This document shows positions 45,988 through 56,827 of a stretch of 64,000 nucleotides of DNA, in pieces (position 1 is the stretch's first letter; each line of letters begins with the position of its first letter). The notes below the pieces were generated by a model. The model saw only the letters and a list, made by a program, of their open reading frames with translations, was not told the DNA's origin and did no database searches. The DNA comes from Adineta vaga (lineage: Eukaryota > Rotifera), in contig CP075497.1 in assembly GCA_021613535.1 (NCBI GenBank), positions 2,728,001 to 2,792,000 of the forward strand, in the 5' to 3' direction. Made by a program: the position numbers and the translations under genes.

Positions 45988-48900
45988 TTAAATAAATGAT
46001 GATGTTGGTGATGAATTACCCAAATGACGAAAATTTCTACTAGTATCATAATCGATAGGAGGTTGTCGTAGTTGTCGATTACGTTCCCGTTGATCGAAAA
46101 TATCTTGTTGCAATGAATCCATGGAACTAAAGATTAGTAAATGATGTTTTCAAAAAGGAATTTATTGATTTTCTTACTCTCGGATATAGACAGGTGCTTG
46201 TCTATTCAATGTATATTCTCCTATGTCATGTAAATGTTCTGAATCTGGACTCGGTCTACCACCTGGTGATGTTAAATGATATGATGATGGTAAACTTCGT
46301 GCTGTTGCATAATTATCACGAGAATTATCGCCTCCAATTGGAGGCCTTGCTAAAACAGTCATATTCGATTTTTGTGTCGAATCTTTACGTTTTCGACAGA
46401 GACAAAAAAGAAGAATTGCAATTAGAGCAATAAATCCTATTGAACCAAGAATAGAACCAAGAATGATAGCTAATAAACGACCATTATCACTCGATAAAGG
46501 AGTCGTAGCAAGAGAATCACCCTAGAATAAAAGAAAAAAAAAGATTAAATTTCATACAAAAACAAAAAGGAAAATCAATTACTGTTAATCTCGTAAATTG
46601 ACAAAGTCGATCAGATGATAAACTAATATTATTTAAACAATTTGTTTCTGTTAAACTATCGAATTGTGTAGTATTCAAACTGGATGTATTACTACATGAA
46701 AATCGTGTTGTAAGTTTATCGGATGAATTATACAGATTTAAATATTCTTTTAAATAGATTGATGAACATGAGCATTCAATTTCAATAGTTGTTTCATTAT
46801 TTTTCATATATTGTAATATATTAATCAGATAGATCAATGTTTGACTATCACATGTGTTATAATTTTGTGCTAATTGATCATTGATAAGAAAACGCATTTG
46901 CGTGGGTAAATTTACACTTGAAGAAACAGGTCCACTACGTAAAGATTGTCGCTGATAATTTTTAATTAAATGATAACCATTTGTCATTCTTGAAAATGGA
47001 TTATTTTCTATACTGATTACTGTCGATGGATATGTATATGCAAATAAATCTAATTGAAGTATTTGATTTGATGAAACATCGAGTGTACGTATTAATATTT
47101 GTCTTACGGAAGTTGTACTTTGATTTAACGATAATAAACTATATGGTAGTTGTGTAAGATTATTTGATGATAAATCAAATAATGTCCAATTAACATATGT
47201 TAAATTCACCACGGAAATTCGATTATCAGCTAGATTGATATTTTGAAGTGTACTATAGACTGAACAAGGAAATGTATCACTAGACAAAATCGAAAATAAT
47301 TGATTGGATAGATCAATTGTTGTTGATGGTAATATACATAAATAATTCGGTAATTTCGATATTGAACTTTGATTATTAACAATAACTTGTGTAATATTAG
47401 AAAAATATTTATTTGTTAAAACTGCTGTAGAGATTTCTGTTAAACTATCAGAACCATTCAAACAATCAATTGATACTTTAACACCATTACTATAGAATGT
47501 ATATACACAATATGTATTGTTTTGGCTTTGTGTCATATAATATGGATATATCTAGACGGAAACATAATGAATGTAAAGAGTTTTTTTCTATCTTATAAAA
47601 ATAGATGACTTACGTCGGTAGTATTATCAGTAGTATTGGTATAGATAAGAGTACTATTATTTTGATTTATTGTACATAAATGTGGTATTGTCGTGTTGAA
47701 TATAGCTGATGAAGTTGAACAAGATAACATATTGGTATTATTATAAAGTAATGTTCCATCTGTACACATTGTATTTGATAAAGGAGCGGATGAAAGACGA
47801 TTACCATCGAATGTCGATAAAAGACTTCGTTGAAAATAATATTGATTACAACTACAATTGATTTTTGATGCATCAAAATTAATATTTAAAAAACTGATAG
47901 TTAATACTGGAGTTTTGGAAGGAAGACTTGAATTTAATGCTCGTTGAACTTCATAACAAGCGCCATACATTTCATAGATTGTATCACTTAGATTGATGAT
48001 TGCACTGTTATTAGTTAAATCGATTGCTGTATAAAATGGATTAGTATATGTTGACATATCAATATTAGCATCATTTGTTATTTTTGATATTTTATTGTTC
48101 GATAAATTGATTGAAGTACCAACAAGGACAGTCGATGCCAGATCTAAAGAGGTTAATTGATTGCCTTGTAATGATAGTGCTTGAAGATTAGGTGTTTTTG
48201 TTAAAAATTCAGATGGAAATTCAGTTAGCAGATTATGGCCAATGTCGAGCGTTTGTAAATTTCTTAAACACGATGGATTTGATGAGAAAAATGAAGAATC
48301 TAAGTGATCAAGACGATTGTATGAAATATTCAGTTCCTATAAATACAATAGAACATTATACTAAAAGGGAGAGGGAGGAAGAAGAAATCTATAGAACATT
48401 GAACATACAAGTAAATTTGGTAGAAAGCATATATTTGGTGGAAGTGTATCCATGGGTCCACCTGCATTATTTATACCTTCAATCTTCAATGTTCTGACAC
48501 TGTTCAAAGTACTTAGAGGATATTGATTAATTGGAAGTAATCGTACACTTGAATTTGATGTACATGTTATCAAAAGATTGGTATTACCAATAGAAAAAGT
48601 TAGTGAACACTCCGTTGTATTCTGATTCGATATAATCGTCTATAAATATCAAAAGATTTGTCATTATAATTACTGAAATACTAGCTATTTTACTGTGGTT
48701 GTTGTACTCGTTGAAGTAGTTGATTTGGTTGTTGTGAAATTTCCTGTAGAGGTGGTAGTTGTTGACGTGCTCGTTGTACTTGTTGATGTGGATGTGGTGG
48801 ATATTTCAGTAGTAGTTGTAGCTGATGTAGAAGAAGTCGATGTTGTCGAAGAAGTAATCGCAGTATCTGTTGTGGTGGTAACGGATGTTGAAGAGGTGAA

Positions 48901-51900
48901 GGTTGTTGCTGACGTAGTAGTCGTAACAGTGGTGGTTGTAGTCGATGAGGTTGAAGTGGAGGTTGTTGCAGAAGTGCTGGTTGTACTGGTTGTAGTGGTC
49001 GTGGATGTTGAAGAAGTGAAGGTTGTTTCAGAAGTAGTAGTTGTCACAGAAACGGTCGCAGTTGATGTCGAAGACGTTGAAGTTGTTGCAGAAGTAGTGC
49101 TTGTAGTGGTAGTTGATGTAGAAGAGGTGGAGCTTGTCGAAGAAGTACTCACAGTATCTGTTGTGGTGGTAACGGATGTTGAAGAGGTGAAGGTTGTTGC
49201 TGACGTAGTAGTCGTAACAGTAGTGGTGGTAGTCAATGAGGTTGTTGGAGACGTGCTGGTTGTAGATGTTGACGAGGTGGAGGTTGTGCCAGAAGTAGTG
49301 GTTGTCACAGAAACGGTCGTAGTTGATGTCGAAGAAGTTGAAGTTGTTGCAGAAGTAGTGCTTGTAGTGGTAGTTGATGTAGAAGAGGTGGAGCTTGTCG
49401 AAGAAGTACTCACAGTATCTGTTGTGGTGGTAACGGATGTTGAAGAGGTGATGGTAGTCAATGAGGTTGTTGGAGACGTGCTGGTTGTAGATGTTGACGA
49501 GGTGGAGGTTGTGCCAGAAGTAGTGGTTGTCACAGAAACGGTCGTAGTTGATGTCGAAGAAGTTGAAGTTGTTGCAGAAGTAGTGCTTGTAGTGGTAGTT
49601 GATGTAGAAGAGGTGGAGGTTGTGGAAGAAGTAATCGCAGTATCTGTTGTGGTGGTAACGGATGTTGAAGAGGTGAAGGTTGCTGCTGACGTAGTAGTCG
49701 TAACAGTAGTGGTGGTAGTCAATGAGGTTGTTGCAGACGTGCTGGTTGTAGATGTTGACGCGGTGGAGGTTGTCGCGGACGTAGTGGTCGTTGCAGTGGC
49801 GGTAGTCGACGTAGTAGAAGTTGTTGCAGAAGTACTGGTTGTAGTGGTAGTTGATGTAGGAGAGGTGGTTGTTGTCGAAGAAGTAGTGCTTGTCGCAGTG
49901 GTAGTTGATGTCAAAGAAGTGGAAGTTGTTGCGGAAGTACTTGTTGTCGCAATAGTGATGGTTACCGATGTCGAAGAGGAGGAGGTTGTCGGACGTAGAT
50001 AGTAGTAATGTAGTAGGTAGAAGGTAGGAGAGGTGGTTGTTGCGGACGTAATCGCTTGTCGCAGTAGTGATGGTTAGCCGATGTCGAAGAGGAGATGTTG
50101 TTGATGACGTAGTGGTCGTTAGAGTGGTGGTGGTAGCCGATGTAGTGGAAGTAAAAGTTGTCGAAGAAGTGCTGGTTGTACCGCTTGTAGTGGTGGCCGA
50201 TGTTGTAGAGGTAGAGGTTGTTGCTGAGGTGCTAGTCGTTACGGTGGAGGTGGTAACCGATGTAGTTGAAGTAGAAGTGGTCGCAGAAGTACTGGTTGTA
50301 CCGCTTGTAGTGGTGGCCGATGTTGTAGAGGTAGAGGTTGTTGCTGATATGGTAGTCGTTACTGTGGTGGCGGTAGTCGATGTGAATGAAGTAGTAGCGG
50401 TTGTGTCGGTTGTAGTGGTGATCGAGGTTGAAGACGTAGATGTTGTTGCTGAGGTGCTAGTCGTTACGGTGGAGGTGGTAGCCGATGTAGTTGAAGTAGA
50501 AGTGGTCGCGGAAGTAGTGGTTGTTTCAGTTGTAGTGGTGGCCGAGGTTGAAGAGGTAGAAGTGGTTCCAGACGTAGTGGTCGTTACAGTGGTGGTGGTA
50601 GCCGATGTAGTGGAAGTAGAAGTTGTCGAAGAAGTGCTGGTTGTACCGCTTGTAGTGGTGGCTGATGTTGTAGAGGTGGAGGTTGTTGCTGATATGGTAG
50701 TCGTTACTGTGGTGGCGGTAGTCGATGTGAATGAAGTAGTAGCGGTTGTGTCGGTTGTAGTGGTGATCGAGGTTGAAGACGTAGATGTTGTTGCTGAGGT
50801 GCTAGTCGTTACGGTGGAGGTGGTAGCCGATGTAGTTGAAGTAGAAGTGGTCGCGGAAGTAGTGGTTGTTTCAGTTGTAGTGGTGGCCGAGGTTGAAGAG
50901 GTAGAAGTGGTTCCAGACGTAGTGGTCGTTACAGTGGTGGTGGTAGCCGATGTAGATGAAGTAGAAGTTGTCGCAGAAGTACTGGTGGTACCGGTTGTGG
51001 TGGTGGCCGAGGTTGAAGAGGTAGAAGTGGTTCCAGACGTAGTGGTCGTTACAGTGGTGGTGGTAGCCGAAGTGGTTGAAGTAGAAGTGGTGGTTGTGTC
51101 GGTTGTAGTCGTGGCCGATGTTGTAGATGTGGAGGTTGTTGCTGAGGTGGTAGTCGTTGCTGTGGTGGTGGTAGTAGTCGATGTGGTTGAAGTGGAGCTG
51201 GTGGTTGTGGTTGTAGTGGTCGTACTATTCCACTGATCGAGTCGACATAAACGTGGTTGTACTAGCGGAAAGTTGGCTGTTGATGTAGATAAATTACACT
51301 GATAATTGATGAATTGGTCTACGTTATTGGTACAGCGTAAAGTGGATATAGGAGCTGTAATGCTTCCGCCCAGATTAATGTTTAACATTTGTATGATATA
51401 ATATTGATCACAACTACAGTTTACTTTTGTAGAACCAAAATTCATCTTTATGAAGCTTTTAGTTAGAGGTGGTGGGCTTTGTGGATCATCAAGATAGATG
51501 AATTCTACAATTTCAGTACACGATCCATACATTTCGTAGAGAGTATCGGTTATATCCATGATTGGATTACCATCAAGGAAAACATCAGCATCACCAGTAG
51601 AAAGAGCGGTTGATATCATATAACTGGTAGGATTTATGACCGATGTAATTGAATTGTTTCGTAAATCGAGCTGTTTGTGTACACGGGCACTCATGATCAG
51701 ATCCATAGTAGTCAATTGATTGTTACTTAAATCAACAGAATTAAATTCTTGTAATCGAAACAGGTTAGTGGGAAATGTCACCAAATTATTATCACTTAAA
51801 TCGATCGTTTGCCATGCAAGAGTACAGTTTATAGAATTTGGAATGATCAATGTGTTTCCAAACTGATTGTAACTTAAATCAAGTGTCTAAATAAAACAAG

Positions 51901-52212
51901 AATTTATTTTTATTCTTTTTCACTACTCAAATAAATAAAATACATACAGTTAAATTAGACATCCAGCAAATGTTCGATGGAATTGTACTAAATGGTCCAC
52001 GTGTATTATTTTCACCTCGTGCTTCAAAACTAGTAATTCTGTGTAATGCCGGAATATCATTTGTTGGAAAAGGTAATTCTGTCAGATTGGTACCGAATGG
52101 ACAAGTTAAAATAAGATGTGTCGAATTAGTTATATCAGTTGAACATATTGTTGGATGAAGGTACTATAAGAGAATTAATTAAAAGAAAAAGGAATAAATT
52201 CAAGTCAATCAT
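45988..52212 (-). CDS. Giant LRR receptor-like protein with internal Ser/Thr stalk (LRR-2)
   Basis: Proposed exons (minus): 52163-51948, 51886-48694, 48639-48409, 48336-47614, 47551-46583, 46521-46178, 46126-45988; ~1,940 aa. Order: an LRR module with a Cys-rich cap (SSCTEIVEF-like NYQCNL and NCSCDQYY), a Ser/Thr stalk of over 800 residues, a second LRR module (LDIGHNLLTEFP, NCSCNQYY), a third LRR block (LDLSSNNLTQLP-like), a membrane span (LLAIILGSILGSIGFIALIAI), Cys/Arg-rich RKRK and a ~100-residue tail. It probably acts at the cell surface. The signal peptide is unsettled: ATG 52212 encodes MIDLNLFLFLLINSLIV but is one base out of frame with the first LRR exon. The stalk exon is also one base too long; the frame changes in 50000-50100. 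It could be two fused genes, but no second signal peptide is seen at 48640-48690. Confidence 0.75.
49231..49680 (-). repeat. 225-bp higher-order tandem duplication in the stalk
   Basis: Markers such as AGTCAATGAGGTTGTTGG occur at 49231 and 49456, and CAGTATCTGTTGTGG at 49413 and 49638, always 225 bp (75 codons) apart, so the reading frame is kept. Confidence 0.85.
50291..50980 (-). repeat. 345-bp higher-order tandem duplication in the stalk
   Basis: Markers at 50296/50641, 50351/50696 and 50461/50806 are all 345 bp (115 codons) apart with very few mismatches, indicating a recent frame-preserving duplication. Confidence 0.85.
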
Positions 52213-52594
52213 AAGAATAAAACTAAAAAGGAAAAAAAAATCTATCTCTGTTTCATAAATATATCATTTCTACAACACATAGTTTGTTCGTGATTTATTA
52301 AATGGTGACGCTATTGCCTAATCACAAACACAAAAAGCAATTGATTGATTAGTAATAAGATTGGAAAAGGGTTAGTTTTATTATTATTAAGCTTATTTCT
52401 CTATAAATATACACACACGCATAAAATATATTTCACACTATGGTGAATAAGAAGATTATCAAAAGAAATTAAGTATTATCAGATATGCATTCTTTGAATT
52501 CATCAAAAGATGCATCGATTTATTTTTTTCGTGTTTCTGGCTGTCTTCTAATTTTTTGTTTTGGGATAGATATATGTATATATATATATATAGG
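52213..52594. other. Spacer between the tandem LRR genes
   Basis: 382 bp, AT-rich, with a TATA microsatellite at about 52570-52592 just past the LRR-1 stop. It should hold the LRR-2 promoter and perhaps a missing first exon. No clear signal-peptide exon in the right phase was found. Confidence 0.45.
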
Positions 52595-55500
52595 TTAACA
52601 AAGAATATCTCCGTTCGTATTAATCATCTGATTGGATTGTGATGGTCGTACTGCTGCGGTTGTTGTTGCTTTTTCAACTGAATGTGAAACTAAATAAGAA
52701 GGATTCGTAGAAGAATATAAATTCGTCGCATATGGTGCAGCAATATTCATGGGTGGCCTGTATATGAAATATGTGTGTGATTATTTTTCAAGACAAAGAA
52801 AAAGTATTTTACTACCTGATTGGTTCGAGTCGAAGAGGAATACCTCTCATTGATGGATATAAATTTGATCGATTGTATGGGGCTGATGGTGAAGATAAAT
52901 TCGGTATCTGAGAATGATCTAGTGGTGCTCCTATTGATCGTGGATTTCTTGTTTGTATATGAGATTGTAAATGATTGTCTCGTGGAGCTTGACTCAAAAT
53001 AGTAGTATAGCCAACGGGTTTACCTTCCGCTTTACCTTTACTTCGACTTCGTGATTTCACAATACATATTACAGCTATAAGACTAATAATTAATGCCAAA
53101 AACGCAATTAAACCTAGGACGAGACCAATAATTAAACCAGTACGATTTGTATTTGAACCACTATTGTTGCTACTGAATTGAAGTAGATCAGAACTTGTAT
53201 TTGTGACTTCAGTTGTAGTAGTAAATGTAATTGTTGTAGAAGATGATGTTGAACTTGTCGTAGTAGTTTCACTGGTGGTTGAGGTAGAACTCGTAGTACT
53301 TTCACTGGTAGTAGAAGTGGAGCTTGTCGTAGTAGTTTCACTGGTCGTCGAGGTAGCAGTGGAAGTAGACGTAGAACTCGTAGTACTTTCACTGGTAGTA
53401 GAAGTGGAGCTTGTCGTAGTAGTTTCACTGGTCGTCGAGGTAGCAGTGGAAGTAGACGTAGAGCTCGTAGTTGTGCTTTCGCTTGTGGTAGAGGTGGCAC
53501 TTGTGGTAGTAGTTTCACTGGTCGTCGAGGTAGCAGTGGAAGTTGTAGTAGTAGTCACGCTGGTGGTTGACGTAGCGCTTGTCGAAGTAGTGGCGCTTGT
53601 GGTAGAGGTAGAGCTCGTTGTAGTTGTGACACTGGTCGTAGAGGCAGAGGTAGACGTTGTAGTTGTTGTTGTCGTTGTAGTCCACTGAAATGTGCAAAAG
53701 AAATAAAAGATGCTAGCTGTATATGGATAACCACGCTCTTAATTTTTGCAACATATAAACATAAATGAGTTTACTAATAACGAGCTGGTTGAACAAGCGA
53801 AATATTGCAAAAAGAAAAACGAGAAATACATATCATACCGAATACATCGTACGAATAGAATAAATGTGTAGAGAGAAATGTAGAGGAATTGTATGGAAAA
53901 GTGATAAGAATACATTGAGACATGTATGTCTTTTTTTATTCATGCAAAAATATTGATCATAAGTGTTGTGATAGACTGATCAAAACCAAAGTGACGATTT
54001 GATATCAAAAAGTTTTTCGAAAAATCAAACATAGATTGATCATTGATGCAATACTTACGTCAATAATAATGATCGTATATTGTTATCCACAAGTGATGTC
54101 GTTGCATTGATTGTTAATAATGTAATAAAAAGAGAATAGACATAATCCACAATGTCGTTGCAATATAGATCATTTGTATATCATTGATAATAATGAACAA
54201 TTTATCATAATTTAGTTAGCTTAGCATTGGAAAGTTAATTGAATAGTAGTATGGAAAAATGGGATGAATGTATGAAGGGAAAAAAAAGGTTTATAGAAAA
54301 ACAAAACCTGTGACAAACAATTAATCGCACACGTATAATCACAGTCGTTTCTGATTGTTCATTTCAGTTTCAGTAATGACTGTGTATCATCGATATTCAT
54401 TTACAAGATGAATATGTGATTATTAAAATATTTTCTTTTGTGTTAGACTATAAAGTGCAAAAACAAAATCTTAGGTGCACAAATAGACAAAGCTTTGGAT
54501 TTTCTAGATTTAGTAAATGTAAATTGAGAAAAAGACTGAAAGCATATATGAATAATTAGATTTACGTAATAAATACTTTCATTCGGAATAATCTTTACTA
54601 ATAGATTCATATGTATTAAAGCATACCTGTAATGATTCATTATAACATAGACCAGTTGAAAAATCTAATGCATTTGATCCACATGATGCGAATGTTAAAT
54701 TTCTATAAGTCGATCCACTGGTCAGATTAGCACAGGAAAAATCATTTGAGATGCTTGCATTATTTCGTTCGAAGATGATTTTTAAATTTATCGATGCACA
54801 TGTGCAATCTAATAGAACATTCGTATATGTTGATAGAAGTGTATTTCGATAATCAAGAACAGCACCACTATTGCATGTTCCAACTGTTAGAGCTGTTGCA
54901 TCATTTAAAATAAATGTACTATTCGTAACAGAAGATGGAAAAATAATAGTAACCGATGGATTTGTATTATTTCCTGATGAAAATGTTACATTTTGTGGAT
55001 TGATAATACTTGAACTATTAATAGGATTATTACTTAAATCGACAGTAATGTTTTTTAATGTATAAAGAAATATATCAATTGAAGTGATAGAATTATTACT
55101 TAGATTAAGTACACGTAATGATGTTGGCGTTGGAGTTAGGATTGAATGTGGAAGTCCAGTAAGTTGATTGGATGAAAGATCAAGTGTTGTTAAATTGGAA
55201 AAATTTCTACTCGTCATATTAACGGATGTTAATGAATTATGAGTCATTCGAATTGTATGAAACCAATCAAGACATGGAAATGTTGCATCGGTTAATGTTG
55301 TAAATGATTGATAACTTAAATCAATTTCACGAGATGGTAATGAACAAAGATATGATGGTAAAGAAGAAATTTTACTAGCGAAATCAATCGTAGTAACATT
55401 TGATAAATATTCATTGAACGATGCATTAGATGGTAGAGTTGAAGAGCTTGATACATCAATAGTACATCGAATTCGTACGGATATTGAATCAGAAAATGCA

Positions 55501-56827
55501 AAGAAACAAGCTCCTGGATTCATAAATTCCGTTAAATAATGTGGATATTTTGGCTACAAAAAAAAAGTATCAAAGAAAAATGAAGTTGAATTAGATTTAC
55601 AAATGTTATCTTACCACATTTGCTGTTGGTATAGTAGCGCTAGGAACACTCATTATACTGCCACTTTCATTTGAATTAATTTTGCAGAATCTTGGATAAA
55701 TTCGCGAAAAGTCAACTGATGAATTAACCGGATTACGACCATTAGGACATGAGCTGACTTCAAATCGTATATTACTAGCATTACAAGTTGAATTTGCTAT
55801 TGGAAATTGTATAGAATCATTAGATGCAGGAGCAATTGTTCCTAACATTTGTAAAATGTAGGATTGTTGACAACTGCAATCAATTTGTACTGTACCAAAA
55901 TTAACAAAAGCTAAATTGTATGTTAAACTTGGAATATATAAATTATCATTATCTTCTGCTAAGAGAAAATCGTAAACTTCACCACAAGCATTGTACATTT
56001 CATAAACTGCATCGGTCAAATTTGTCGAAGGATTATCACCTAGAAAGATTTCCTTAATTCCTATTGATGTTATATTAGGCATTTGATAAAAGTATTTATT
56101 CGTAATCATTGAAATTTGATTATGACGAAAATCTGCTGTTTTCATCACGAGTAAAGCCCATAATTCGAACGTTGTTAAACTATTATACGAAAAATCGAGT
56201 GTTTCCATATTTGAAATATTTTGAAAAGCATAACCAGGTACATCTGTTAATTGATTATGTTGAAAATCAAGATTTTGTAAATTCTGCATATTATAGATCA
56301 TTGGCGATGGAAAGTTCGTGATATTATTATAACTAACATCAAGATCAGTAACATTCGTGAAACAAGTTCGAAAGCTATCAGCTGGATCAACAGTTCGAAT
56401 TTGATTATTCGAAAGATCAATACTCTAAATTGATGATTTTCATTTCTGTTATCAATCACAAAGAAAGTTTAAACTAACTGACCTTTAAATTCGGTAATAA
56501 ACAAATATTCGGAGGTATTGATGTAAATGGTCCTGACAGACTACCATTTAAACCATTGACAACAATCGATGTTATATTCGCTAATTGATTCGTCGTATAA
56601 TTATATAATGGAAGTTCTTCATATGTCATATTCGATAAACATGTTAAAACCATTTCTGTTGAATTGGAAAATGTAATACTACATTCATGATCACATAAAC
56701 ATGTCTAAATGATCAATTACATTTCGATATGATCGAAATTAAAGAAAAAAAAATCTTTCAATTAATATCTTACTTTCCATAATAAAGTAGTGGTAATGAT
56801 TATTAACAAATCCCACCGAAGAATCAT
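52595..56827 (-). CDS. LRR receptor-like protein with Ser/Thr stalk and one membrane span (LRR-1)
   Basis: Six exons (minus): 56827-56774, 56704-56483, 56424-55615, 55553-54627, 53684-52816, 52757-52595; 1,014 aa, all phases consistent. Exon 1 is a signal peptide (MILRWDLLIIITTTLLWK). Exons 2-3 encode an LRR module (IDLSNNQIRTVDP, LDVSYNNITNFPS, LDFSYNSLTTFE) and a Cys cap (YNACGEVYDF, DCSCQQSYILQML). Exon 4 encodes a second LRR block (LDLSSNQLTGLPHS, LNLSNNSITSID) with DCTCASINL. Exon 5 gives a Ser/Thr stalk of ~140 residues and a membrane span (GLIIGLVLGLIAFLALIISL) followed by KSRSRSKGK. The cytosolic tail is ~100 residues with no kinase or TIR domain. A 942-bp intron separates ectodomain and stalk. 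Tandem paralogue of LRR-2. Adhesion or recognition is likely but inferred. Confidence 0.85.
53230..53684 (-). repeat. Ser/Thr-rich coding repeat of LRR-1
   Basis: Short repeats encoding TTSETTTTSS-like units. A block starting CACTGGTCGTCGAGGTAGCA recurs about every 90-110 bp between 53340 and 53520. The antisense strand reads as a Val-rich shadow ORF. Confidence 0.85.

Larger units (their letters stand above)
48694..51215 (-). repeat. Coding minisatellite: Ser/Thr-rich stalk
   Basis: About 2.5 kb of simple Thr/Ser/Ala codons (ACN, TCN, AGY) with short irregular units, encoding an O-glycosylation-prone mucin-like stalk. The opposite strand reads as long Val/Glu/Asp ORFs that are shadows of this repeat. 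Confidence 0.9.

Noticed and set aside
48694-51215. Regular repeats suggesting a CRISPR-like array or satellite
   Set aside because: Units are irregular, triplet-based and in frame within an exon; no spacers. It is a coding minisatellite.
48695-51236. Long plus-strand ORFs (435 and 389 codons) rich in Val, Glu and Asp
   Set aside because: They are the antisense reading of the Ser/Thr stalk repeat of LRR-2. The minus strand has the spliced, conserved gene.
53203-53688. Val-rich plus-strand ORF of 161 codons
   Set aside because: Antisense shadow of the LRR-1 Ser/Thr stalk.
54443-54640. Minus-strand ORF that might be an extra LRR-1 exon
   Set aside because: It overlaps the donor region of the 942-bp intron in another frame, and direct joining of flanking exons is already in phase.
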